A DNA stretch of 64,000 nucleotides, taken from positions 744,001 to 808,000 of the forward strand of contig NZ_ASJD01000001.1 in the NCBI RefSeq assembly GCF_000691165.1, written 5' to 3'. Under the pieces are notes generated by a model. The model was given only the letters and a program-made list of their open reading frames with translations, did no database searches and was not told where the DNA came from. This document shows positions 25,180-32,427 of this stretch, piece after piece. Positions within the stretch are counted from its first letter, which is position 1, and each line of letters opens with the position of its first letter. This stretch comes from Bacillus safensis FO-36b (GTDB taxonomy: Bacteria > Bacillota > Bacilli > Bacillales > Bacillaceae). Both the position numbers and the translations under genes were made by a program.

Positions 25180-25213
25180 TAGTATAAAGTGAATGCTGAT
25201 AGGGGGAATGGAT

Positions 25214-26614
25214 ATGAATCAGAAATTGTATGAACCGGCACGTCACTGGAAGGACATTGAGCTTTGGAAGGATGTACCTGAGGAAAAGTGGAACGACTGG
25301 ATTTGGCAGCTGACGCATACCGTGAAAACGCTTGAGGATTTAGAAAAAATCGTAAACTTAACAGAAGAGGAACGAGAAGGGGTGAAGATTTCCACTAAAA
25401 CCATTCCACTCAACATTACACCCTACTATGCCTCACTGATGAATCCAGACGATCCAAGATGTCCAATACGTATGCAATCTGTGCCAATTGCAGAAGAGCT
25501 TCATAAAACAAAATATGATCTGGAAGACCCGCTGCATGAAGATGAGGACTCACCTGTCCCGGGGCTCACGCACCGATATCCAGATCGTGTACTGTTTCTT
25601 GTGACAAATCAGTGCTCCATGTACTGCCGTTATTGTACGAGAAGACGTTTTTCCGGCCAGATTGGTATGGGTGTGCCGAAAAAGCAGTTAGATGCTGCAA
25701 TTGGATATATTAGAGAAACACCTGAGGTGCGGGACGTGTTAATTTCTGGCGGAGATGGACTGTTAATCAATGATCAAGTGCTTGAATACATTTTGAAAAA
25801 CTTACGAGATATTCCGCACGTTGAGATCATTCGGATTGGAACCCGCGCGCCGGTTGTCTTTCCGCAGCGTATTACAGATGAGCTGTGCGAGATTTTGAAA
25901 AAATATCACCCAGTTTGGCTGAACACCCATTTCAATACAAGTATTGAAATCACAAAAGAAGCAAAAGAAGCGTGCGAACGTCTTGTGAATGCCGGTGTTC
26001 CTGTAGGGAATCAGGCCGTCATCCTTGCAGGTATTAATGACAGTGTGCCGATTATGAAGAAGCTGATGCACGATCTTGTGAAGATTCGGGTCAGACCATA
26101 TTATATTTATCAATGTGATTTATCTGAGGGCATTGGCCACTTTAGAACGCCGGTATCAAAAGGGCTTGAAATCATTGAGGGTTTAAGAGGACATACGAGT
26201 GGTTATGCAGTACCAAGCTTTGTAGTAGATGCGCCAGGAGGCGGAGGGAAAATTGCTTTACAGCCAAATTATTTATTATCGCAAAGCCCTGACAAAGTCG
26301 TCCTTCGTAACTTTGAAGGTGTCATCACCTCTTATCCAGAACCAGAGCATTACGTCGCAGGCCAGGCAGATGCGTATTTTAATGAAATTTATGAAGAGAA
26401 ACAAGAACCGGCAATTGGTATTACCGCACTATTAGAGGATGAAGCGAGATCGTTTACGCCTGAGAATTTAAGCCGAATGAAACGTAGAGAAGCATATGAG
26501 ACAAATCCTGAGCACGACACACTTAAAAACAAACGTGAAAAACGAGATGAATTAAAAGAGAAGAAATATCAAGCGCAGCTCAAAAAAGAACAAACCGTAA
26601 AGGAGGAGAAATAG
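25214..26614 (+). CDS. kamA: L-lysine 2,3-aminomutase
   Basis: Radical-SAM/PLP enzyme that converts L-lysine to L-beta-lysine, 466 residues from the ATG at 25214 (AGGGGG 7 bp upstream). The Fe-S/SAM motif is CSMYCRYCTRR (Cys at about 134, 138 and 141). The PLP lysine lies in the VPSFVVDAPGGGGKI segment (about 330-346), and RIGTRAPVVFPQRI and WLNTHFN are typical. A basic/acidic C-terminal tail (about 430-466) is coiled-coil-like. Transcription from a sigma-54 promoter contrasts with the sporulation sigma-E control described for B. subtilis kamA. No ablB/yodP beta-lysine acetyltransferase follows; yokU is next. Confidence 0.95.
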   Translation: MNQKLYEPARHWKDIELWKDVPEEKWNDWIWQLTHTVKTLEDLEKIVNLTEEEREGVKISTKTIPLNITPYYASLMNPDDPRCPIRMQSVPIAEELHKTKYDLEDPLHEDEDSPVPGLTHRYPDRVLFLVTNQCSMYCRYCTRRRFSGQIGMGVPKKQLDAAIGYIRETPEVRDVLISGGDGLLINDQVLEYILKNLRDIPHVEIIRIGTRAPVVFPQRITDELCEILKKYHPVWLNTHFNTSIEITKEAKEACERLVNAGVPVGNQAVILAGINDSVPIMKKLMHDLVKIRVRPYYIYQCDLSEGIGHFRTPVSKGLEIIEGLRGHTSGYAVPSFVVDAPGGGGKIALQPNYLLSQSPDKVVLRNFEGVITSYPEPEHYVAGQADAYFNEIYEEKQEPAIGITALLEDEARSFTPENLSRMKRREAYETNPEHDTLKNKREKRDELKEKKYQAQLKKEQTVKEEK

Positions 26615-26616
26615 CC

Positions 26617-26898
26617 TTGCTGACATGTGATTGGTGTGAGGAAAACAAAGCAAATGCGGAGCAGACAACAGTCTATTGGGAACTGATCACGGGCACACAA
26701 TCAATTGAAATCATCGAAACGCCGTCCATTTCCTGCACGCACTGCGGGATGACCTATCAAAAGGATGAGACGGTCAAAGAGATTGAAGATCAATTAATTT
26801 TAGTGGATCAGACAAAACTTCCAGAAAAAATCTCCTATGAAGAATTAATGAGCATGGAGCGGTTATTAAAGCGAAATTACTTTGACTTTTCATCATAA
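26617..26898 (+). CDS. yokU: YokU family zinc-finger protein
   Basis: 93-residue protein with CDWCEENK near the N-terminus and CTHCGMTYQ near residue 40, two CxxC knuckles likely to bind zinc; the rest is acidic and helical (TLPEKISYEELMSMERLL-like). It starts with TTG at 26617, 2 bp after the kamA stop, with AAAGGAGGAG overlapping the end of kamA, so it belongs to the sigma-54 kamA operon. The same kamA-yokU order exists in B. subtilis. It resembles YgiT-type zinc-finger domains of antitoxins but lacks a visible toxin partner. Function unknown. Confidence 0.75.
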   Translation: MLTCDWCEENKANAEQTTVYWELITGTQSIEIIETPSISCTHCGMTYQKDETVKEIEDQLILVDQTKLPEKISYEELMSMERLLKRNYFDFSS

Positions 26899-26977
26899 GT
26901 TGTACCTCTGCCTATACAAGTCATCAAATTGCTGTATAATATAACAACAAAATAGTGTGTCGCGGAGGGAAAAACAG

Positions 26978-27202
26978 GTGAAGTCGTTTTACCATTATTT
27001 AATGAAGTTCAGACATCCAAAACCGAAAGATGAAATCAGTCATTTCGCAAATGCTGCGTACGAGGATCACAGCTTTCCTAAAGCTTCCACAGATTATCAT
27101 GAGCTGTGCGCTTATTTAGAATTAAATGGTGATTATTTAAGCTCAATGACAACATTTGACGAAGCGTTTGAGCAATACGAAGTAGAAGTCAAAAAAAAAT
27201 AA
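26978..27202 (+). CDS. yozE: YozE family small protein (SAM-like fold)
   Basis: 74-residue protein of the YozE family (DUF1250 type), characterised by SFYHYLMKFRHPKPKDEISHFANAAYEDHSFPKASTDYHELCAYLE. B. subtilis YozE has a sterile-alpha-motif-like helical fold by structure; its role is unknown. The start is GTG at 26978, 8 bp after GGAGGG; upstream codons in the frame lack a ribosome-binding site. It lies just after yokU and before a terminator, and could be a separate unit because 80 bp separate it from yokU. Confidence 0.82.
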   Translation: MKSFYHYLMKFRHPKPKDEISHFANAAYEDHSFPKASTDYHELCAYLELNGDYLSSMTTFDEAFEQYEVEVKKK

Positions 27203-27207
27203 CACAC

Positions 27208-27239
27208 AACCGCTTATCCGGATGGAGAAGCGGTTTTTT
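27208..27239 (+). terminator. Intrinsic terminator after yozE
   Basis: AACCGCTT and AAGCGGTT form a perfect 8-bp stem with a 12-nt loop that itself contains a short ATCCGGAT palindrome, followed by T residues. Confidence 0.8.
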
Positions 27240-27344
27240 CATGAGAAATAAAATGGCGTTTTGCATGGTGTGGTTGCCCATGCAGAATTCCTTGCGCCGG
27301 CATACGATACGTTAAGACCAAAAGTCGGGCAAGGGGGAGACAGA

Positions 27345-28025
27345 ATGAAGGCGAAAGCACCAAAATATCAAGTAGGGGATATTGTCGTCGTTGTCATGTA
27401 CGGCACAGTCGGAACGATTACAAAAGTCCATCAAATTGACCAGCACTATTTATATGAGGTCAATCATAATGAGGTGCTTTATTTTGAAACATCACTTCAG
27501 CTTTACGATGAGTATAGCGGAGTGATTGTCGATACAGAAAAGCTGGACATTGAATATGAGTTCCTCATTGGCGATGTTGTATATGTAAAAGATTACGGAA
27601 AAGAGCTGTTTAAAATCATCGGTCATCGGACTGAAATTTGGCGCTACCTTGAAGATGGCTGGGAAGATGTCATTTACGAACTCACGAGGCTGAAAGACGG
27701 AGAGTGGCTGGAAACAGAAGAGGAAGATTTAACGCTTGTCCTAAGAAAATATGAGATGGACCAGTTTGTTCATCAGCTTCTTTTTGTGCATTACGTCGGA
27801 GAAACCTCAAAAGAGTTAGAAGAAGATATGGTCCAAACGGCTCTATTGCAGCTGGAAGAGAAACAAGAAAGCGAATCTTCACTTGAATTTCTGGCTGTAT
27901 CTATAGTGGATGAGCTTCTTGATATTTATAACGATTATAAAATTCTCTATGAATTTTTCAAAGATCCAGAATATAAGGATATGATGGATTTTATTTTGGA
28001 AAGTTTACACGAACATTTTGGTTAA
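27345..28025 (+). CDS. yodN: YodN conserved protein
   Basis: 226-residue acidic protein of unknown function. The N-terminal 70 residues look like two beta-barrel repeats (KYQVGDIVVVVMYGTVGTITKVHQI and EFLIGDVVYVKDYGKELFKIIGHR), each starting with VGDIV/IGDVV, reminiscent of small SH3-like barrels. The C-terminal part is helical and acidic. The ATG at 27345 was chosen because AAGGGGGAGA precedes it. Length and position match B. subtilis YodN. Its stop overlaps the end of a small minus-strand frame by 4 bp. Confidence 0.75.
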   Translation: MKAKAPKYQVGDIVVVVMYGTVGTITKVHQIDQHYLYEVNHNEVLYFETSLQLYDEYSGVIVDTEKLDIEYEFLIGDVVYVKDYGKELFKIIGHRTEIWRYLEDGWEDVIYELTRLKDGEWLETEEEDLTLVLRKYEMDQFVHQLLFVHYVGETSKELEEDMVQTALLQLEEKQESESSLEFLAVSIVDELLDIYNDYKILYEFFKDPEYKDMMDFILESLHEHFG

Positions 28026-28156
28026 AGAAAGACTTGTCCTAACACGAATAAAAAATAAGGCACACAGAAAAATGCAATCACATAAAACCATCCCCTCAAG
28101 ATACGGCCCATCACCTGATCAAAAGTTTCTCCATCTAATATGCTTAACCATTTCAT
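28022..28156 (-). CDS. Small predicted membrane protein, 44 residues
   Basis: A 44-codon frame starting MKWLSILDGETFDQ and continuing with GWFYVIAFFCVPYFLFVLGQ as one clear membrane helix near the C-terminus. AAAAGGGG lies about 10 bp before the ATG at 28156. It is convergent with yodN (4-bp overlap of stops) and divergent from yozD. The cytoplasmic-looking N-terminus and a C-terminal anchor suggest a tail-anchored topology. I do not recognise it; a coding role is plausible but unproven. Confidence 0.5.
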   Translation of the reverse strand: MKWLSILDGETFDQVMGRILRGWFYVIAFFCVPYFLFVLGQVFL

Positions 28157-28275
28157 TGCCTCAAGCCCCTTTTCTTTTTGTTTACTGCATTTATATGTAT
28201 GGAATGAGCCATTATGACAAACTGTAATAAAAAACAGCCGGCGTTCATACATCATAAAAAAGGAGGCGGAATGCA

Positions 28276-28446
28276 ATGAAAGAAGCAGATTTGGTGATTG
28301 ATACAGAGGAAATTGCGGAGTTCTTCTACGTGGAGCTGATCAAAAGAGGGTACATACCTGCTGAGCTTGAAACATTTGAGCTGGCTGACATTACATTTGA
28401 ATATATGCTGAAAAAAGCAATGATAGTTGAAGAAGAGGCGTGGTAG
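28276..28446 (+). CDS. yozD: YozD small acidic protein
   Basis: 56-residue acidic protein too short for most gene callers. The sequence MKEADLVIDTEEIAEFFYVE followed by LIKRGYIPAE and FELADITFEYMLKKAMI matches my memory of B. subtilis YozD closely. AAGGAGGCGG lies directly upstream of the ATG at 28276. The order yodN-yozD-yodM is the same (reading direction included) as in B. subtilis. No function is known; the predicted fold is two or three helices. Confidence 0.8.
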   Translation: MKEADLVIDTEEIAEFFYVELIKRGYIPAELETFELADITFEYMLKKAMIVEEEAW

Positions 28447-28496
28447 GTACTATACTTTGAAGAGATTCTGAAGAGAGAGGGAGGGGAATCTTTCGC

Positions 28497-29105
28497 GTGT
28501 ACATCCTATATCTTTTCATTTTATTTGGCGCCATTGCTGCGCTCATGGTATCTGGGGCTTTTCAAGATTTGGACAACCAGATCATCTTATGGTTTGAAAG
28601 CATCAGACTCCCTTTTTTAAATGATGTCATGCTGGCTTTGACGGACTTAGGCATCAGCGCGCTGCTCGTTCCAATCATGCTCATTTTTAGTGTGGTCTTG
28701 TTTATGTATAAGCGCTACTACTCTATCATGATGCTCTTTCTACTATATCTCACAGAAAAAACAATCAATCATGAATTAAAGGGGCTGTTTGCTAGAGAGC
28801 GTCCGGCCTTTGATCACCTTGTAGGTGAAACGTATTACAGCTTTCCGAGCGGACATTCGATGAATGCAGCCACCATCTACCCTTTTATGGCTTATCTATT
28901 AGTTGAAATGATCCCATGGCTGAAAGAAAGACAAAAAATCGTCTATTTGATCACAGGGCTTTTCGTTCTGGCCATTGGCATCAGCCGGATGTATATCGGG
29001 GTGCATTATTTGACAGATGTTGCAGGAGGCTTTGCGATAGGACTCGCTTTATTTCTCATTTGTAAAAAGATTGACGAAAGATTGCCTGTCATTCGACAAA
29101 AATAG
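28497..29105 (+). CDS. yodM: PAP2-family membrane phosphatase YodM
   Basis: 202-residue integral membrane phosphatase of the PAP2 (acid phosphatase) superfamily. All three active-site blocks are seen: KGLFARERP (block 1), SFPSGHSMN (block 2 with catalytic His) and SRMYIGVHYLTDV (block 3 with His and Asp). About six hydrophobic segments surround them. B. subtilis YodM has been linked to phosphatidylglycerophosphate and undecaprenyl-pyrophosphate-type substrates; the exact one cannot be read here. It starts with GTG at 28497 after AGGGAGGGG and precedes yodL by 54 bp. Confidence 0.9.
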   Translation: MYILYLFILFGAIAALMVSGAFQDLDNQIILWFESIRLPFLNDVMLALTDLGISALLVPIMLIFSVVLFMYKRYYSIMMLFLLYLTEKTINHELKGLFARERPAFDHLVGETYYSFPSGHSMNAATIYPFMAYLLVEMIPWLKERQKIVYLITGLFVLAIGISRMYIGVHYLTDVAGGFAIGLALFLICKKIDERLPVIRQK

Positions 29106-29159
29106 AAGAAGGAAATTGACAGATCCCAGCCAATTTTATATAAAAGGGGAGGGATTTGA

Positions 29160-29477
29160 ATGCAATTGACGTTGAGATTTTTTCAAAAGAAACCTTCAGC
29201 ATTTCACTTAACCATTTATCAGACACCTGAATATGGCGCTGCAAGCGGGCATCTGCCTGTGTACCGGACAAAGATTGGCGGCAGAACACACCTTGATGTA
29301 CTGGAAAAAGCATTCTCGACATTTAATGTACATGATACAGTCCCTAATGATTACAATGCGCGGTTTATCACAACAGGTGATATTGTTGTGATTGATGATA
29401 AGAAAAAGGGGAAGTGCTATTATCAGCTCTCTCCGGCAGGGTGGAAACGCAGTGAACGAATGATGACGATAAGTTAA
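29160..29477 (+). CDS. yodL: YodL conserved protein
   Basis: 105-residue protein of the YodL family (MQLTLRFFQKKPSAFHLTIYQTPEYGAASGHLPVYRTKIGG at the start is characteristic). It is mixed alpha/beta, basic and without membrane segments or cysteines of note. AAAAGGGGAGGG precedes the ATG by about 7 bp. It is followed by a terminator, so yozD-yodM-yodL may be one short operon. In B. subtilis, overexpressed YodL interferes with cell shape via the MreB system, as I recall; nothing in this sequence contradicts it. Confidence 0.8.
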   Translation: MQLTLRFFQKKPSAFHLTIYQTPEYGAASGHLPVYRTKIGGRTHLDVLEKAFSTFNVHDTVPNDYNARFITTGDIVVIDDKKKGKCYYQLSPAGWKRSERMMTIS

Positions 29478-29490
29478 ATAGATGATTGAT

Positions 29491-29528
29491 AATGCCAGCT
29501 TGAGATTCAGCTGGTATTTTCTTTTTTT
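29491..29528 (+). terminator. Intrinsic terminator after yodL
   Basis: AATGCCAGCT and AGCTGGTATT form a 10-bp stem with one G-U pair and an 8-nt loop, followed by T residues interrupted by one C. Confidence 0.8.
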
Positions 29529-29589
29529 AGCTCAATCGTTTATAATAAATAGGATAAAATACATAGTAAACGTAAGTGGAGGCTAAAAA

Positions 29590-30285
29590 ATGAGTGTACA
29601 TATTGGAGCAGAAAAAGGACAAATTGCAGAAACGGTATTGCTGCCAGGCGATCCGCTGCGTGCGAAATATATTGCAGATACATATTTAGAAGATGTTGAG
29701 TGCTATAACGAAGTGCGCGGAATGTATGGCTATACTGGAACCTATAAAGGAAAACGTGTTTCTGTACAGGGCACTGGGATGGGCGTACCGTCTATTTCGA
29801 TTTATGTGAATGAACTCATTCAAAGCTATGATGTTCAAAACTTAATTCGCGTTGGATCTTGCGGAGCCATCAAAAGAGATGTCAATGTACGTGACGTCAT
29901 TTTAGCCCAGACATCATCAACAGATTCACAAATGAATCGTGTGGCATTTGGACCGATTGATTATGCGCCATGCGCTGATTTTGACCTGCTCAAGAAAGCC
30001 TACGACACGGCAGAAGCAAAAAATGTCGCTGTACGTGTCGGAAATGTATTTACAGCAGACCAATTTTACAATGAAAAACCACTTGAGCTCATGGCTCAAT
30101 ATGGTATCCTAGCGATCGAAATGGAGACAACCGCTCTTTATTCTCTTGCAGCAAAATTTGATCGAAAAGCTTTATCAATTTTGACTGTGAGTGATCACGT
30201 TCTAACAGGAGAAGAAACAACGGCTGAAGAGCGTCAAACAACGTTTGATGAAATGATCTTAATTGCGCTAGACTCCGTTTTATAA
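29590..30285 (+). CDS. deoD: Purine nucleoside phosphorylase, DeoD type
   Basis: Phosphorolysis of purine (deoxy)ribonucleosides to base and ribose-1-phosphate, a salvage step. The 231-residue protein is of the hexameric DeoD class: [33 protein letters not shown] at the start, RVGSCGAI (phosphate loop, about residue 87), [13 protein letters not shown] (nucleoside site with the Met-Glu pair) and TVSDHVL with the catalytic Asp. GGAGG-type spacing is visible before the ATG. The terminator after it overlaps the leader of yodJ. Confidence 0.96.
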   Translation: MSVHIGAEKGQIAETVLLPGDPLRAKYIADTYLEDVECYNEVRGMYGYTGTYKGKRVSVQGTGMGVPSISIYVNELIQSYDVQNLIRVGSCGAIKRDVNVRDVILAQTSSTDSQMNRVAFGPIDYAPCADFDLLKKAYDTAEAKNVAVRVGNVFTADQFYNEKPLELMAQYGILAIEMETTALYSLAAKFDRKALSILTVSDHVLTGEETTAEERQTTFDEMILIALDSVL

Positions 30286-30291
30286 TAGTAT

Positions 30292-30329
30292 AAAGGGTGT
30301 GCTACAATGTAGCGCATCTTTATTTTTTT
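30292..30329 (+). terminator. Intrinsic terminator after deoD
   Basis: AAAG-GTGTGCTACA pairs with TGTAGCGCATCTTT (about 13 bp with one bulge and G-U pairs), followed by TATTTTTTT. Confidence 0.75.
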
Positions 30330-30353
30330 AGAAGAGCAAAAGGAAGGTATGTC

Positions 30354-31184
30354 ATGAAGAAAAGCTACAAAATACTCTCAATCGCATCGATTCTTGGTTT
30401 GACAGCCGCGCTATCAGGCTGCCAGTTGCTGGATCAAAAAAGCGGTACATCTGAATCAAACAAAACAAACGAACAAAAAAACGCAGCAAGTTCATCTCCC
30501 CAGCACAACTCAAACGATAAGGCAGATTCATCGAATCAAGAGCTGACGTTAAAGAGTGAATATTTCAATGACATCAAGGTTGTGAGCGGTCTGAAAACCA
30601 TTCAAAATCCTGAAAATGTGCTAGCACTTGTCAACAAAGAATATGCATTACCAGGAACCTATAAACCTTCTGATCTCGTTGTACCAAAAGTAGAATTCTC
30701 TTTTTCGGAAGATATTGAAAAGCGATATATCCGCAAAGAAGCAGCGGAAGCGCTTGAGAAGTTATTCAAAGGTGCAAAAAAGGAAAACTTCGAGCTTGCT
30801 GCAGTATCTGGCTATCGCTCCTATGACCGTCAAAAAGTCATTTTTGATAGTGAGGTCAAATTAAAAGGCAAAGAAAAAGCACAAGAAGCAGTCGCTTTAC
30901 CAGGCGAAAGTGAACATCAAACAGGTTTAGCCATGGACATTTCCTCAAAAAGTGCCGGTTTTGAGATCTCTGAAAAGTTTGGTGAAACACCAGATGGCAA
31001 ATGGGTGGCTAAAAACGCCTATAAATATGGCTTTATCATCCGTTATCCAAAAGGAAAAGAAGACATTACGAAATACGAATATGAGCCGTGGCATCTGCGC
31101 TATGTGGGAAAAGAAGCCGCAAAAGCGATGCATGACCACGATTTAACATTTGAAGAATACATGAACAAAGTAAAGAAAATCTAA
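30354..31184 (+). CDS. yodJ: VanY-type peptidoglycan carboxypeptidase, lipoprotein YodJ
   Basis: 276-residue lipoprotein (lipobox LSGCQ at about residues 19-23) of the D-Ala-D-Ala/L,D-carboxypeptidase VanY family, trimming peptidoglycan stem peptides outside the membrane. A Ser/Asn-rich linker follows the lipid anchor. The zinc site is intact: SGYRSYDRQ (about 160), SEHQTGLAMDI (His and Asp, about 200-212) and EPWHLRYVG (His, about 250). The ATG at 30354 follows AAGGAAGG. The deoD terminator lies directly upstream, so it likely has its own promoter. Confidence 0.92.
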   Translation: MKKSYKILSIASILGLTAALSGCQLLDQKSGTSESNKTNEQKNAASSSPQHNSNDKADSSNQELTLKSEYFNDIKVVSGLKTIQNPENVLALVNKEYALPGTYKPSDLVVPKVEFSFSEDIEKRYIRKEAAEALEKLFKGAKKENFELAAVSGYRSYDRQKVIFDSEVKLKGKEKAQEAVALPGESEHQTGLAMDISSKSAGFEISEKFGETPDGKWVAKNAYKYGFIIRYPKGKEDITKYEYEPWHLRYVGKEAAKAMHDHDLTFEEYMNKVKKI

Positions 31185-31190
31185 ACAAGT

Positions 31191-31222
31191 AAAAGGCCTC
31201 CCAGCTATTCGGGAGGCCTTCT
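31191..31222. terminator. Bidirectional terminator between yodJ and yodI
   Basis: AAGGCCTCCC and GGGAGGCCTT form a perfect 10-bp stem with an 8-nt loop between convergent genes. Confidence 0.9.
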
Positions 31223-31234
31223 CTTATTCTTCTT

Positions 31235-31486
31235 TTAAAAAAAGAACAATCCTGCTAATGCGAAGCCGGTAATGAAACCGAGGCCGATGCCATACGCTGC
31301 ACCCCAGCCATAATATCCGCCCCAATAGCCAAAGCCAAAGCCTCCGCGAGACCCGCCGACTGGACGAATATAAACTTTGCGGTTTGTCACACGCTCAATG
31401 CGTCCGACGTGTACTCTGCCATTACGGTCAGTGATTCTAGCGACTTTCCCCATGTGCTGCTGACAAAGCTTGTAGTAGCGCTCCAT
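31235..31486 (-). CDS. yodI: YodI, glycine-rich spore-associated type protein
   Basis: 83-residue protein with an N-terminal Sm-like small-barrel segment (GKVARITDRNGRVHVGRIERVTNRKVYIRP) and a Gly/Tyr/Trp/Phe-rich C-terminal half (GFGFGYWGGYYGWGAAYGIGLG, split here by the GG breaks) ending in a hydrophobic FALAGLFFF. Length equals B. subtilis YodI, a sporulation-expressed protein of unknown function. The composition of the C-terminus resembles coat or surface-layer proteins. GGAGG-like AAGGAGGAAAA precedes the ATG. Confidence 0.75.
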   Translation of the reverse strand: MERYYKLCQQHMGKVARITDRNGRVHVGRIERVTNRKVYIRPVGGSRGGFGFGYWGGYYGWGAAYGIGLGFITGFALAGLFFF

Positions 31487-31578
31487 GTTTTTCCTCCTTA
31501 TGACAAACTCTTTTCACTCTTATCCTATGCGAGAGACTTCATAGAGTTTGGACAAAACATATAGGAGATTCGCTCATT

Positions 31579-32277
31579 TTATACGGTACATTCAAATAGA
31601 ATGTGACTTAGCTGCTTTCGGTGTGCTTGAATGAGATCGTAGTGTGTTTGCAGCGTTTCGTAAAGAGAAGGGGGTATGTGTTCAGATAATTCCATCTCTG
31701 TCGGCTCCTCCTGCCCCATATGTTCATCGAATGAGAGGATCTGAATGTCACGGAAGCCCGCTTCGGTTAACTGCTCCTTCCATTCTTCAAGCGACAAGAG
31801 CGAGTGGAAGCCGTAAAAATTCCGAACCGCTGCAAGCTCTTCAGGCGTAAGAGGGGCTTTTAACACAGCTTCATTTGCAATCAGTTGACTGCCAGGAGCA
31901 AGCACACGTTTGATCTCAGCTAGTGCATCACGCAGCTTGGTAAAGCTTAAAACAGATTCACTGATGAGTAGAGAGAACGCTTGATCTGGAAAGGGCAGCT
32001 GCTCAATGGATGCCTCTAAAGCACGGATCGGCAGTTCCTCCCGTTTGAATCGCAGGTTCGCCTTTTCAATCATCAATGGATGCGTATCAATGGCCTCCAC
32101 CTGATAACCTATATTTCCTAAATAGGCGGCGGTCTGTCCTGTACCGCATCCAGCGTCAAGTATTCGTGCATGAGGCGGTAGTTTTATATGCTCAATCATC
32201 GTTTTTGTTAACTCAATTCCGCCAGGATGGGCACCTGATACGCCAAAATTAGCAAGCATTTCTACATAATCACTCAT
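31579..32277 (-). CDS. yodH: SAM-dependent methyltransferase YodH
   Basis: 232-residue class I methyltransferase. SAM motif I is ILDAGCGTGQTAAYLG (about residues 40-55), followed by YQVEAIDTHPLM (acidic end of strand 2) and FSLLISESVLSF at motif IV. The protein resembles UbiE/Coq5-type small-molecule methyltransferases; the substrate is unknown. The ATG at 32277 was chosen because AAGAAGGGATT precedes it; the frame is open upstream without a ribosome-binding site. It is divergent from ctpA. Confidence 0.85.
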   Translation of the reverse strand: MSDYVEMLANFGVSGAHPGGIELTKTMIEHIKLPPHARILDAGCGTGQTAAYLGNIGYQVEAIDTHPLMIEKANLRFKREELPIRALEASIEQLPFPDQAFSLLISESVLSFTKLRDALAEIKRVLAPGSQLIANEAVLKAPLTPEELAAVRNFYGFHSLLSLEEWKEQLTEAGFRDIQILSFDEHMGQEEPTEMELSEHIPPSLYETLQTHYDLIQAHRKQLSHILFECTV

Positions 32278-32427
32278 ATAATCCCTTCTTTCCTTATCCT
32301 GTTCCTCTCTAAAGATTATGCAATAGAGGAGCAAATGGCTTATCTTTTCAAATAGAAGTTGATCCTTTGGTTGACGGATGAAGCATCGTCCTTGATAATA
32401 ATGAAAGGAGATAAAGGTGGTGTTTTT

